Assembly (NCBI GenBank): GCA_032690845.1
Contig: CM064424.1
Coordinates: 33,801,969 to 33,865,968 of the forward strand
Length of the DNA: 64,000 bases
Direction of reading: 5' to 3'
Source: Eleusine coracana subsp. coracana
Taxonomy: Eukaryota > Streptophyta > Magnoliopsida > Poales > Poaceae
In this document: piece by piece, positions 33,678 to 46,414 of the stretch
How the letters are laid out: each line of letters starts with the position of its first letter
How positions within the stretch are numbered: position 1 is the stretch's first letter
Position numbers and translations under genes: made by a program
Notes under the pieces: model-generated
What the model was told of the DNA's origin: nothing
Seen by the model: only the letters and a program-made list of their open reading frames with translations
Database searches by the model: none

Positions 33678-36508
33678 TTATATCTCCTTTGAAGGAGAAG
33701 AAGAGTCAGCCCGAACTTCGACCTCTAGAGTTGCTGGGGGAGTCGGCACGGTCAGATTGATTTCTAGCATGGAATCCAGGAGCAGCTGACATTGGTCGTC
33801 GGTCAGGTCGGGGTTAAATCCCTCTTTGATCTTGTCCGATGGCAGAGCAGGAGACCAGGATTGGCAAATCGCCAACACTTGACTCCTGGCTTCGGTCACC
33901 ACTCGCCGAGTGTTATGAGCAATCGCTTCCGAAGCATGCTCCAACAAGTAGTCCAGAGAGTGACCGGTCTGCTCTACTCAGTTAGCATGAACATAGTTCA
34001 TTGCCTTCCGAGCAGCGCAAGATAGAGCTGCAAATAATAATTATTGGTTAGTATGATCAATAGAAGAATCAAGCAGAAGGAAGAAGTCAAAGGCTTACTG
34101 GCAAGTTTACATTTGAAAGATTTGGAGACAGCCTTAGCCTCCTCTATCTTCGCGTCAGACCCCTTCAGCTCCTCCTCCAGCCGAGTGATCTCGGTCTTCT
34201 GGTCTTCTGCCAATTTGGAGAGGCTTTCCTTCTCAACCTTCAAGGTGTCAACGAACCTCTGTTGGTTGGAAGTCAACTTCTCCAGATCGGTGATTTTTTC
34301 ATCGCGAGCTAAAAGTACAGCTTTTAGCGTTAGAGTGGTCAGCAAATTGTTTAAATATCGATGGAAGGAAAACTTACCAGCTATATCAGCACAAACTTGG
34401 TCTAAGACCTTGTTTATCTCTTGTCGGTCGGCCAATAGCTTCTTGTTTTCCTCTTGAGCCTCGGAGAGCTGCTGATCGGTGACTAGCAAGACAAATAAGA
34501 AGTTAGTCTAAAACCTAAAGACAAGAAGATTAGGCAACCAAGGCCATACCAAAAGTTTCGGCTTGAAGATATTCAACTCTAGCCCGCTTTCGCTCCACAA
34601 GAGCATACACTTTCTGATATGCAGAAGACAAGTGAGCTAAAAGATGAGAGCGAAGCAAGGTAGAACCATAATGTTGAATTACTTTGCTGGACTCCCGGTG
34701 TTGGTGCAAGATCTCCGCATCCTCTACCTCAGGCCGACCAGACACATCTACAGGAAGAGTTCTTTTACCTTTGTCAAGAGGCAAAGACATATTAGTCGGA
34801 GTGGTCTCAGACAGAGGCTTGGGAGTGGAGGCAGGAACCATCCGTTCAAGCAGTTTATCCACTTCGGTTGGCATGTTTGAAGATTTGCCAACCGACTGGG
34901 ACACACCAGTTGAACGAAGTGGGAGCACAGATCGAGTATCCTCAAATCCCTGAGCGCTCCGAGAATCACTTGTCTGACTGCCAAGAATAAATAAATAAAT
35001 CAGGAGATGTCAAGATCAACAATAAGAAGATAAGGAGTACAGGGTTTAAAGAATAAACCTGGGAGCCTTCTTGAGCTTGATCCAGCATAGCCTCTTCTTT
35101 GAAGAAGTTGATTGAAAATAAGTCTCCTTCCTCTTTTGAGAGGGCTAATCAGCCTTGCCAGTCTGCATTACCTCCTCCGTTGACCTCTGAGTTTGACCCA
35201 GAGGCTCCGGTCGGTCTGAAGGTCGGCTGGAGGTTGCAGGAGCAGGTTGACCAGCATCTGTGATAGTTGTTTCTTCATCGTCGTCTTGGTCCCCCACATA
35301 TTGGTGATGATGTGCGATAGTCCGCTTCTGCAGCTTATCAGGGGAGGCTAGAGTGACAACGGGAGTGACGCTGACTGGCCGAGCGCCTGCGGAAGAGCTT
35401 GAACCCCTGGCGCCGGTCAGCGGTGTCTTCTTAACATAATCCGGTCCCTCAGTATCGGTCTGAGGGAGCGGGGGATGAGATACATAAGTATCCAACACCT
35501 ACATAAAGATCAAAACAATGAGTACAATCTCAAGATAGGATAACAAGGGCTAGCTAAAGGCAGACTGAGGCTTACTCGGGCTCGCAGTGTGCCCTTGTTA
35601 TACACCTTTGAGACCAAAGAATGGTCCTAAAGGATTTCCCGTTCAAACATCTTCACCAAGCGTCTTCGGTGAAGTTCGCCATTTGGTGGATCTAGCACTT
35701 CCCTGGTTTCATCCTCATTAACATAGTCCCATGCCGGGTGACATTGAAGATTAAGGGGCTGAACACGTCGGATGATAAAACTTTTGGCCACTGTGATGCC
35801 ATCGACGCCTTTAGCCTTCAGATCGGCAATTTTCTTGAGGAGGGCGACCACTTGAGGATTGGTCGGATCGGACCTCTCTGTCTAGTGCGCTTGGGGAATA
35901 GCCTTTGCACCAGTGAAGTCGGCAAGAACAGGGGGAGGGTTGTCACAATAGAACCACTCGTCCTTCCAATTCTTGTTTTCGGTCTTATATGGGACATTGA
36001 TGTAGACCTCTTTCTTGCATAACTGGACACCAACACCGCCTATGGCCACTTGGTTTTCCATGGTGGGCAGCGGTCAGAGGATGAACAGATGGCAAAAGAG
36101 ATCGAAATGGGGTTGAACGCCAAGAAAAGCTTCGTACAAGTGTACGAAGATGGCTATATGAAGAATAGAGTTGGGATTGAGGTTGACAAGCTCAATCCCA
36201 AAGAAAAAAAGGAGCCCGCACAAAAAACTGCAGCAGGGAACTCCAAAGCCATGCTCAAAGAAATAGCAAAACACTATGATCTGTTGATGAATGGAAATGG
36301 GGCAGGATTCGCGGGGTACCTTCCAGTCAATTCGGGCTTGTTCTGGAAAGACGCCATCCAACACCATCTTGTTCATATCAGCCTGTGAAAGGCTGCTCTT
36401 TGAGAACTCCCGAAGTTGCTCCGAGATGTCGACCTCCGACAAGGACGATGCGGCGGCGGCGGTGGCGGACGAAGCTGGGATCAAAATGGAAGTCCTCTTG
36501 TGGCCCAT
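33678..36508 (-). pseudogene. Antisense multi-exon gene of R2
   Basis: Starts at ATG 36508 (MGHKRTSILIP). The first exon reads ...LVNLNPNSILHIAIFVHLYEAFLGVQPHFDLF, matching the R1 antisense protein, then degrades by frameshift near 36070. Downstream fragments KIADLKAKGVDGITVAKSF (near 35830) and VLDTYVSHPPLP (near 35490) also match R1. Introns with GT...AG borders are visible at 34483-34549, 34309-34377 and 34028-34098 (67-71 bp), and an acceptor precedes 35498. The distal exons encode coiled coil (EKITDLEKLTSNQQRFVDTL-type). Sharing the exon layout with R1 argues that it was a real gene before decay. Role unknown. Confidence 0.75.
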
Positions 36509-36713
36509 CACGAATAGGATTGAATGTGGTGAAGGAGTTCGAAAAGCTTCGCTAAGGCTCGGGGGCTAAATGCGGCCAGATCTGTGGCGGCCGGAAGCAA
36601 GAAAGCTAAACCCTAGCCGGAGAAACAGAGGAGTCGCGAGAGCTGAGAAGGCGTAAGGAAGACGAAGAGTTCGCGGGCAAATGCGGCGTGGACTGTAGGT
36701 CAACCTGGTGTAG

Positions 36714-36723
36714 CCTTTTATAC
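36714..36723 (-). promoter_or_regulatory. TATA box of R2 antisense gene
   Basis: GTATAAAAGG on the minus strand, about 206 bases upstream of the antisense ATG at 36508. It is separate from the LTR promoter and points the opposite way. Confidence 0.65.
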
Positions 36724-37439
36724 TCTTGCCTTTTTTGACCTAAGGGTCCCATGGGCCAGGGTGGGCCGTACTATAGTGCAACCTTAATATTAACTTATAG
36801 GTTAATTAAGGGCTTAAGCCTATTAGGGTTACAAACCCAGAAAAATGAGACTCGGGGGCTTCTTTGATGAGAAGTACTCGAGAATTATTTCACCATACCT
36901 ATGTGATTTGATGATCATGTGGCAAAGGACTTGATGGTTGTATGGTACAAGTTCAAAGGTTATGATGTTGACTAAAGTCAAAAAATTAGAATTACCTAAT
37001 TTGGACTTGAACGGGTGATTGAAATTAGGGAAGAGCTATTTGACAAAAGTCACTTAGCTAAATATTGAATATGACTAGAGTCATAAAATTCGACCGACCT
37101 ATCACTCGGGAATAATATGTGTCACTCGGCCGGTCTAATGATCGGTCGGTGAAGTGGTCACTTTGCAATAGGACCCAAAGGTTTGATGACCGGAGGTCTA
37201 AAAGATTCAAACTTGATGGTTCGAATATCTATAAACAAATTAATAAGAGCTAATACAATTAGACTCTTCCATTATTTGTTAGTCCAAATTATACAAGAGT
37301 CAGGGGCTACACCTGATCAGGTGCACCTACCCGGTGCACCAGATCTATCAAAAAGTTCGATAACGAGGTCTTCCTAATTTATGATCTTTAGATCATTCGG
37401 AGAATTAAAGCTCAAAATCAGAAAGCACTTGGGGCCTGC
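36724..37439 (+). other. R2 3' spacer and purine tract
   Basis: Non-coding. It holds PPT-like GGGGGCT words near 36852 and 37299 and the true tract GCACTTGGGGCCTGC before 37440. It lacks the 60-bp repeat seen in R1. Confidence 0.6.
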
Positions 37440-37818
37440 TGTGGGATACTTGCTTTACGGGTATCCTCATACAAGGCTAAAGTCGGTGGCCGACCGGGTA
37501 CTTCATCAACAAGGAAGCTGACCGACTCGGCTTGGAGTGCAAGATAAGAAAGATTAGACTTGCCATATGGAACCATTGTAGAGTACGAATAGGACTCAAC
37601 TTGTACCCCCTGCTGACCGGATATATAAGGCGGCAGGGTACCCCCCATGGGAGGGGTGGAGAGTTAGCTAGAGGCAATTTAGGCTTAACATCTCAAAACA
37701 ATCAATATAATATAGAACATAGGACGTAGGGATTTTACTCACATTAAGAGGGCTCGGACCTGTATAATTCGGCGTCTTGTGTAACCATCGTAGTTCTTGA
37801 TCTCGACGTAGCCCTATA
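37440..37818 (+). mobile_element. 3' LTR of R2, end truncated
   Basis: Begins TGTGGGATACTTG; TATATAAGG at 37622. It matches the complete R3 LTR (60661-61050) but stops at GTAGCCCTAT, lacking the last ~33 bp, where minus-strand B2 sequence starts. This is a recombination junction rather than a clean insertion. Confidence 0.85.
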
Positions 37819-39806
37819 TATCGATTTATCTCCCGACGAGGGTCCGGATTTTACGTCTCGAACAAGACGTTCTCTGCGTTTAATTCTTCGTGGTGTTGTG
37901 GGTGGAGAATGATTTGACATCGAGTTTGTCATACACTACCTTTGGCATGACGCTCGCGCTCGCCCCCAAGTTACAAAGGGCATTGTTGAATTGTTGCAGC
38001 CCGATGGTACAAGGGATGGTTGGGCACCCCAGATCTCGCTTCTTTTCTGGAAGAGATTTCAAGATAGCGGCACTACATTCCTCCATAAATTTAATGATCT
38101 CCATGGATGGCATTGGGCGTTTATTGTTGGGGATGTCCTTTAAATAATTGGAGTAGGTGGGAACCTGCATCGCATCAAGTAGAGGTATGTTGACATGTAA
38201 TTTCTTTATTACCTCAACAAACTTCCTGAATTGTTCGTCCATTGTTGGCTTCCTCTGGCGAGGGGGGAATGGCAACACCAGGGTATCATAGAACTTGTGT
38301 GGTGCTTTCTTGAGGGGTGCTTTTGCCTCCTCGACCTCAATTTCCTCCTCTCCTTCTGACTCTTCATTGGTTTCCCTAGTCTTCCCTGCAGTGTTAGGAT
38401 TTGGCGGATCCTGTGTAGATTTTTCGCCTCTAGTTGTGACCGCATTAACATTTTCTTTGAGGCTATCTTCTGGCCGACCGGGGAGCTTGCCTGAGTCAGG
38501 CTTAACAATAGAGGCGACCAACTGAGCAATTTGTGTTTCTAGCATTTTGTTACGGCTAAGCTGGTTTTGCAGAGAGGTATTAAAGGTTTCCATACGAGAA
38601 TCTATGCTTTTTAGGACTTTATCAGTAGCAATAAATTTCCTACTAATACTTTCATTTATTTTAGATTGTCCTAGAACAAGATCATGGAAGAAATGTTCAT
38701 TACGAGTAAAGTTGCCAGAGTTACCCATGTTCTTGTCAAAGGAGAGATTTGGCTTGCACTCCCATCAGAAGTTGTTGTTGTTGTTGTTGTTGTTGTTGTT
38801 GAGGTAGTTCACTTTTTCTTCTTGAGTCTCTGGGCAGCAGCTTCCCATGTGTCAAACATTTCCACAGACTTCACAAGTCATGCGAGAGTCTAAGGATTGG
38901 GCAGTTTGAGGCAAATCCATTTTCATCAAAAGTTGATCCATCTTGATTGCTAGCATGTCAATACCATCAACTTGGTGGACTCCCCTCATCTTGGGTTGTG
39001 GCTGGTTCTGCCTCTCGTCATAGCCACTGTAGTTGGTGACCATCTTTTCTATGAGAGTTTGAGCTTCTTTGACCTTCAGAAAGAAGAAGGAACCTCCAGT
39101 GGCTGCATCTAGGTGCTCACGAGCGGGATGGTTGAGCCCATGGTAGAAGCTTTGTATTAGCAACCAATCTTACATTCCATGATGTGGGCATGCCAGAGTA
39201 TACTCTTGGAACCGCTCCTATGCCTCAGGGATGCTTTCGTTGGTTAGCTGTTGGAAACTTGAAATCTTATTCCGCAAGGCATTGGTTTTTCCTAGCAGGA
39301 AGAACTTGGCAAGGAAGGCGTTGGAGCACTTGTCCCATGTGGTGAGCTCTTCTTGATTGCTGTAGAACCACTACTTCGCCTTCCCCAAGAGTGAAAATGG
39401 GAAAAGGCGAAGGCGAATGGCCTCAGGGGTCACATCCCTCGTGGTGAGTGTTGCACACCCCCAAAAACTGTTGGAGGTGGGCGTTTGCGTCTTTTGATGC
39501 CTTGCCACAGAAAGGACTCGCCAAAACCATGTTGATTAGGGCCGGTTTCAGCTCATAGCCTCCGTTTCCCATGTTCGGGTTCGGACCGGTGCGGATGTTG
39601 TCTACAGACGGGGCGGAGTAGCCACGGATTGTCCTCTCAGCCATAGTTGGTTGGGCAGACGAAAACGGGACTCGCGATTGAGCTTGAGTGACCGGAGGTG
39701 CTGCAAGAGCAAGTACAGGCCAAGGAGGGGTGAGTCTTTGACGCACTCTCCTCAACAAAGCCTCCGGATCGTGGTGGTAGTTGTTTGGTAGGTCAATACC
39801 AGTCAT
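37819..39806 (-). pseudogene. Gag-protease of B2 (Athila-type)
   Basis: Gag from ATG 39806 (MTGIDLPNNY), closely matching B1. Stops and shifts occur near 39425, 39375, 39220 and 39170. The segment 38852-39163 is open, and the CCHC knuckle near 38840-38890 is broken by a stop inside it. An asparagine tract is encoded by a (TTG)n run at 38771-38801. The frame 37880-38728 carries the linker and reaches CNLGASASVMPKVVYDKL, but the rest of the protease (B1 7915-8440) is deleted. After about 37830 the element is lost to R2. Confidence 0.87.
38771..38801 (+). repeat. (TTG)n microsatellite in B2 gag
   Basis: About ten GTT/TTG units, read as poly-Asn on the gag strand. The matching B1 position has a shorter, interrupted run. 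Confidence 0.85.
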
Positions 39807-39920
39807 AAAGCGTCCTGTTTATACCACAAATAAACAGAACAAGGGTAAGCCCGCCAAGGAAAGTGGTAACTCCTTAATAGAAATATCAATGTTAAAATTC
39901 CGATATCTTAGCCTATTGCT

Positions 39921-39938
39921 TCCCCGGCAACGGTGCCA
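39921..39938 (-). other. Primer-binding site of B2
   Basis: Minus strand TGGCACCGTTGCCGGGGA, eight bases inside the LTR end; one base from the standard Athila site. Confidence 0.82.
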
Positions 39939-39946
39939 GAAATGCT

Positions 39947-41825
39947 TGTTGGCACTTCTTAACGTCGCACCAAAATTTTATCTGGTAACAACGCTCGAAG
40001 TGTTGATTGATGTTTGTTATGCTTTAAGAGAAGAGTGAACCAATCCACAAGCGCACGGAACATCTATTGTAGCATTTCACCCGGGAGTATTCCAAGGTAT
40101 CGTATTTATTTTCCTCAGGGAAGCTTGGCGTAAGAGTATCTTGGTTTAACAAAGATATGACTATAAGAGTTATACCAACTAACCAAAGACGGGGGTAAAG
40201 ATATTCAATGATAAACTAGGGAGCAGTGATACTAGAGAAATCCAGACAAAGACATATAAATAGATCGGTTAAGCTAGCCAGGAGGACAACAAGTCTAAGT
40301 CTAAAATTCCTAAGATAAACATTCCTAAATCTAGTCAAGTGTCAAACTTCCTAGTTACTCGGGTTGAGTGCTTACACCAAATCCATGGTACAGCCTCGAG
40401 TCTTTCACTAATAAGCTTACTTCAGGGCACGACAACGATCCACTAATAGGGTCGGTAACAAACCTAGTACACTAGTGGGCACGTTACCGCTAGACAACCC
40501 TGCTTGAGACTTCCCGAACGTGGTGGATTACTAAAGGGATGGACAGGGCTGTCACCACATGCCGCCTACCACACAGCCCATGGGGACGAATGGAAATCTA
40601 GCTAGTGTTAACTTAGGTACCGCGCCTACGCCTTCACTAGATATTCTTCCGGTGGCCTAGCGAAAGAATAGCCGAGACTTGAGGAACTAAACTTAATTAA
40701 ATCCTAGCTGGGAATTGTTTCCTGATAATTAAAGAATCTAGTAAACTATGCTTCAAAATTCTTTCTTGATAATAGTAACTTGAGGAAAGTAAAGATAAAT
40801 ACTTGACAAGATAAATAAGGAAAAGATAATTGTATGTAATAAAGGATAAGTCTCACAAAAGGAGAAAAGATACAAGAGAGCTCATACCAAGACTCCGAGA
40901 TGATTTCCGGAATCCCGAGCTAAGCTCTCGACTAGACTCTAACTCCCGACTCTACTCGTAAGAAAAGTAGTGGGAAATGGACTCCAATGTGTTTCACTTG
41001 CTTGATGTTTTATTTCTACCGAATTCCCCCTCTATTTATAGGTGGCGAAGGACTGGCAGGTACTTATAGATGAAGGAGAGTCGGTGGGCAAAAATTCCCC
41101 CGCCGGGCGGCATGCACCGCCGAGCGGCAGGCCAGGTCGGGCGGCCGTTGGATTGAGTCGGTTTCTGACCGACTTGTTTTGGTTGGCTCAGATCTTGTCT
41201 TGATGGAGGTTCCTTGATCGGTTTGTGTCGGCTTCTCTGTTTTGGGGTAGGTAGGCCTCACGGGCCCAATGGGCTGGCAACCCTGGGTGGCCAACCCAAG
41301 CCGGGCGGCATGGGAGGTCGGGCGGCGGCCTAGGCTGGGTGCTGACCCCCTCTGGGTCACCCCATGACTTCTCCCGGTTAGGCCACTCGTGGACTCATTT
41401 TCCTTAGCCATATTCCATTGCTTTTGGTCCGGAAGGAGAAAATAGCTTCATGGTGGAGTGTTTTGCAGAATCGACCGGGTCGGATGATCAGCCTGATGAT
41501 GACTCTGTTTTGACTAGCCGGGTGGCTGATTTCAGCCTGATATGACCTTGTCGGCTGGGTTCTAATTTCAGCTATCATGACCATGCCCGGGCCCCGATTT
41601 CAGCCTCATACGACCCTGTCGGCCGGCTATTTTACCGCATGATCGGCCAACAGGGCATTTCTTCATGTTTTTACATAATTTTGGCCCTTTTGAACCTGCA
41701 AACACATATTTCACCAAAACTTGTGGAACTTTATTAGTTTAAACAAATATTCATGAAACTTTGGTCTTTACCTTGCATTTGCCGACTGGTTCGTGGCCGA
41801 TATTGGGTTTTAAGGACCACCAACA
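39947..41825 (-). mobile_element. 5' LTR of B2
   Basis: An 1879-bp LTR, TGTTGG...CAACA, matching both B1 LTRs. A minus-strand TATAAATA is at 41033-41040. It is followed by ACCAT, which may be a target duplication partner of ACCAG at 27209-27213 (one mismatch). Confidence 0.9.
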
Positions 41826-42640
41826 ACCATCTTCCTACGCCGCCTCGACTGTTGGTCTTCTTTTTGACTGTCCTTGTTCTTATCCTTTCTCATCAAACCT
41901 CATTTGCTTCCTATTCTCCCAATTAATCCAGAGCGGTGTTTGGATTCTTCAAAGATTCGGTCCAGATCCTATAAATAATTCCCTCGACCGGTTTCCTTTC
42001 TGCATCTCAACACCTTCAACCATGGGTCTTCTTCTGAGAGCTCTGATGGAAAAATATCATCTATCCCCAAATCTGCTAAGTTCATTATGGCGAATACTCT
42101 TCGCCTCCTCCGCCCCTAGAGTGATCCTTTCAATCCAAAGTCCACAGCTACCCTCGCCCTAGAAATCAACTTACTAGTTGCCTTCAGGCGACCCAAGCAT
42201 GAAGAATGGCATCGGCAAGGCAACCCTCTATTCCCCTTGTCCATCGTGTCAAGTCTGATGATAGTGTTATTCTTCTGGGGAAGAAGAGGAAGCTGCTGAA
42301 CTACCTTTTTCCCTAATCATGCACTCTTTTTCTTGTACTTGGGACAGTAATAATTACATCTTCATCCCCTAGCTGTAATAGGAAAATAGGTCTCTTTAGA
42401 AATCGATTACCTGCGAGTAATCAAATCATCTTCACCTGTACTGATGGACATATGTAACTTTTCCTATCACCATTGAATGAATATATATTATCCATACTTT
42501 GCACCCAGTGTTGATATTTTTCCTGCTAAGGGCGATATTTAAATATCACCCATCTTAAGTCAATGCATCACCATCGGCTCTTATCACTCAAGCGCGATAC
42601 TAAAAAATATCGGCTATCAATTAATTACGAAATCATGAAT
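41826..42640 (+). other. D 3' spacer with plus-strand promoter-like segment
   Basis: This lies downstream of D integrase, so plus strand is antisense to D. TATAAATAA at 41970-41978 is followed 44 bases later by ATG 42022 in a good context (AACCATGGG) and a short frame to 42162. No recognised domain. It sits where Tat-type elements carry antisense genes, but no exon series can be followed. Confidence 0.35.
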
Positions 42641-43563
42641 CAATCCAAACACTCGGATGATACCATTTCAAATATTTACCATTAATCGCTCTCCTAAATT
42701 CTTCTCCATCCAATCCCCATAGGAAATACGTATTGCCGGGTGCACATCGGCTCACTTTGAATGGACTCTCCCAAGTCGGTGACCATTTTCCAAAATAGTT
42801 ATCTCTAGAGCCGAGGCATGATTAGCTTCCAGACATGGTCTCCCTCTGAAAAAGTTTTGGGCACCACCTTTTTATTATAAAACCTAGACACACGGGCCTT
42901 ATTTTCTTGAATATTTTCTAGGGCCTTCATCCGATGATGTGCGACGTCTTCTAATTCATCCAACATGACTTGCCTATAATCATCGGCTGTCAACTGATCT
43001 GGCATCTCTATCCTTCTGGATCCTAGATTGGTCTCCCATGGTAAAATTGTCTCATGCCCATAAACCAGCTGATAAGGTGGCACTTTAATTGACCCATGAT
43101 GAGCCATCTTGTATGCCCATAAAGACTCAGCCAATGTCGTATGCCACTTCTTAGGCTGTTCATCTATCTTTCTCTTAATCAACTTAATTAAACTCTTGTT
43201 AGATGCTTCTGCTTGACCATTGGCTTGAGCGTAATATGGCAATGAATTCAAAAGCTTGATTTCCATACTATCAGCAAAGCTTTGAAACTCTTCTGAAGTA
43301 AATACAGAACCCTGATCAGTGGTAATAGTCTGCGGTACACCAAATCGATATATAATATGCTCCTTCACAAAGTTGATCACATCACTAGTGGTAACATTCT
43401 TCATAGGCACTGCTTTGACACACTTTGTGAAGTAATCTGTAGCTGCCAGAATATATTTATGACCATTGCTTGATGCCAGATAAATATCACCGATCATATC
43501 CATTCCCCAACCTCGAAAAGGCCACGACTTAATGATTGGATTCATAGCCGATGCCGGTGCTCT
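42641..43563 (-). pseudogene. Integrase core of D
   Basis: Frame 42805-43545 reads WPFRGWGMDMIGD (first Asp), ITTDQGSVF (second Asp) and ANGQAEASNKSL (Glu), the complete DDE set, followed by LAESLWAYKMAHHG. The C-terminal part continues in other frames to about 42640 (KWSPTWESPF). It is split from the zinc-binding region by a stop near 43560. Integrase joins element DNA to the target; the core residues are intact but the frame is not. Confidence 0.88.
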
Positions 43564-44442
43564 CTATATCGCCCCAAACTTCTCACAATCTTGACACCCC
43601 TTATAATACTTAAAGCAATCTTCAAACATATTCGACCAATAGTATCCAGTCCTCTTTAACAACCACCTCATCCTATGGGCCGATTGATGTGTACCACATA
43701 TGCCTTCGTGAACTTCACACATAACGACTTTGGCCTCTTCTTGATTCAAACATATTAATAATACACCATCAATCATTTGATAATAAAGTTTTTCTTCTAA
43801 TAAAACATACCTCAAAGCCATGTACCGAATCTTCTGAGGCACTCGTTGAGTCGGATCCCTAAGATACTGAATAATCCCGGATCTCCAATCTTCTTCATCG
43901 ACATTAGCAATATCAACAATAACCTCATCGTCATTCAGTTGATAACCCAATGCCTTTTGTGCCAGATCATTTGCTTCCATATTTTGTTCCCTTGGAACAT
44001 GCTTGAATCTCACTGTCTTAAAGTGTTGTAATACACTTTGACACTCGGCATGAAATAGTCTTAACACATCATCCTTGCATTCAAATTCTCCTACAAGCTG
44101 CCCGAGCACCAATAATGAATCTCCCATGATCTCGACACAATAGACTCTAGCTTCTTTTAACATTTCCAACCCCTTAAGCACAACTTTATATTTAGTTTGA
44201 TTATTAGTTGATACCTCGATACTGAATGCAAACTCAAATCTTGCCCCCTGAAGCGATATGATCACGAGCCCGATACCACAGCTGCTCTTCCAAACAGATC
44301 CATCAAAGAATAATAACGATGGTACCAGCTCCACCATCGACACTTCAGACCCGTAGTGCTCAACAACCAAATCAGCCAGCACTTGACCCTTAACAACTTT
44401 GGCAGATTCATAAGTAAGATCATATTCGGCTATAGCAAGCAT
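43564..44442 (-). pseudogene. Second RNase H and integrase zinc region of D
   Basis: Archaeal-type RNase H with LFFDGSVWKSSCGIG and IMGDSLLVLGQL; the usual Glu after the NN motif reads NNQTKYKVVL, so the catalytic Glu appears lost. It leads into integrase with CEVHEGICGTH and YYKGCQDCEKF. An open frame of 292 residues. It shows that D, like R1, belongs to the dual-RNase-H Tat lineage. Confidence 0.85.
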
Positions 44443-44790
44443 CTATTTACCAATTCTCCCTTTTAAAATAGGAGCCGATAGCATATATTTTACGACATTG
44501 GCTTTGCAAACCACCATACACTTGGTCGATAATAGATAATGCTTGAACTTCACACATGAGAAATATAAACATAAACATAGCTTTTCAATCTCTGTGTACC
44601 TGGTTTCAGCATCAACCAATCTTCGGCTTAAGTAAAACACCACCCTTTCTTTACCATATTGTTCTTGAATCAGAGTCAATCCGACCGATTTCTTATCAGC
44701 CCCAAGATAAAGCTTGAAAGGTAATCCTTCTCTTGGTGGCACCAACACAGGTGGGGAAACCAAATATTTCTTGATATCATGTAAAGCTTT
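44443..44790 (-). pseudogene. First RNase H of D
   Basis: LYLGADKKSVGLTLIQEQ, VVFYLSRRLVDAETRYTEIEKLCLCL and HYLLSTKCMVV: the RT-linked RNase H of gypsy elements. It is followed by a stop before the second RNase H. Confidence 0.85.
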
Positions 44791-45872
44791 CTAGTGTTCT
44801 GCTTCCCACACAAACTTTTGATTGGCTTTCAACTTCAATAACGGGGTAAACACATCGAACTTCCCAGATAGGCTTGAAATAAACCTCCTAATAAAATTTA
44901 CTTTGCCGATCAAAGATTGAAGTTTGGTCTTGTTAACTGGCGGCTTAATATCATTAATAGCTCTCATGCTCTTTGGCCCAATTTCAATCCCTCTTTCATG
45001 CACAATGAAACCCAGAAACTGACCAACCGATACGCCAAAAGTACGCTTCTTTGGATTCATCTTCAAGCCATATTTCTTGGTTCTCTCAAGTACTTCCCGC
45101 AAATCGGCTATATGATCTTTTACTTCCTTAGATTTAACCACCACATCATCAATATAAATTTCTACTAACCTATCGATTGGATCATGAAATATGTAACTCA
45201 GGGCTCTCTGATATGTAGCTCCAGCATTCTTCAATCCAAACGTCATGACCGCACATTCGTACAACCCAATCTCTCCTGGACACCTGAAAGTAGTCTTCGA
45301 TATATCCTCTTCCGCCATAAAAATCTAATTATAACTAGCATTACCATCCATAAAACTAACAATTTTTATGTCCTGTTGCTGCATCAACCAGATGATCTTC
45401 TATTGGCATTGGACTCATCTTTTGGAGTAGCTCTATTTAATGGGCAAAAATCAATACAAACTCTCAATTTGCCACACTTCTTGAAAACAGGCACAATATT
45501 TGAAACGCACTCTGGATATTGGCATGGCCTAATAAATTTAGTATCATATAATCTAGTAATCTTAGCCTTGACATCACCATAAATCTTCGGATTGATTCTT
45601 CTTGGAGGCTGCTTGTATGGTCGATATCCAGGCTTGATGGGCAACTGATGTTCAACTATAGATTGGCTCAGACCGGGCATCTCAGAATAGTCCCAAGCAA
45701 AGCAATCCTGATACTCTTTTAATAAATTTATTAATTCAACTTTAAAATCTTCATCTAATTTCTTACTGATAAATGTTGGCCTTGGTTTATCACCATCTCC
45801 TATATCAACTTCTTGTAGCTCATCGGCCGACATGAATCCTTTTCCTAATTTCCCATCTTCTACAAACTCCAT
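44791..45872 (-). pseudogene. Reverse transcriptase of D
   Basis: The upstream part (45384-45872) holds DCFAWDYSEMPGL and KCGKLRVCIDFCPLNRATPKDE. A break between 45383 and 45319 separates it from the palm, which shows MTFGLKNAGATYQRAL and an intact YIDD active site at 45145-45156, then VHERGIEI and LIGKVNFIRRFI. Only the frame is damaged, so D is the best-preserved RT in the window. Confidence 0.9.
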
Positions 45873-46096
45873 TGGGTTACCTGTCAGAGAAACAGTTTAG
45901 AATTTGATTGGTCCACTACTTCAAGACCCTGTGTAGTAATCTTGACATAATCCCCATTCTGGATCTTGCCAGACAAACACTCCATATCATCTACGTGCCA
46001 TGGAACTAAATCGGCCGATGCGACATTGATGGTTTCATCGGCCGGGATCACCTCTACTTGATCGCCATTCCACTGGGCCAGAGACTAGTGCATCAT

Positions 46097-46414
46097 TCAT
46101 GGAACATAGCAATTAGCATGTATACAATCATGTCCCAACAGAAGGTTGTAGGTTCCCTTTCCATCAATCACAAAGAAAGTAACCGGCAAGGTTTTACTGC
46201 CGATTGTGAGTTCCACATTTAAAACTCCCTTCGCTGCTGTAGTGCGACCACCATAGTCCCTCAAATTTATATTAGTGTTGATAAAGCCATCTTCAGTTTT
46301 CCCCAATTTCCTAACAGTAGTGATCGGCATAATATTTACTGTAGCACCTCCATCGACCATCATCTTTCCCATCGGCATCCTGTTAACAAAACCCTTCAAG
46401 TACAAAACCTTCAA
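46097..46414 (-). pseudogene. Aspartic protease of D
   Basis: MVDGGATVNIMP supplies the catalytic loop and YNLLLGHDCIHAN the second block. It lies upstream of RT in element order. It lacks a clean link to gag and RT because of stops on both sides. Confidence 0.85.

Noticed and set aside
42022..42162. Captured host gene downstream of D integrase
   Set aside because: The frame is only about 46 codons with no recognised domain; kept only as a promoter-like observation.
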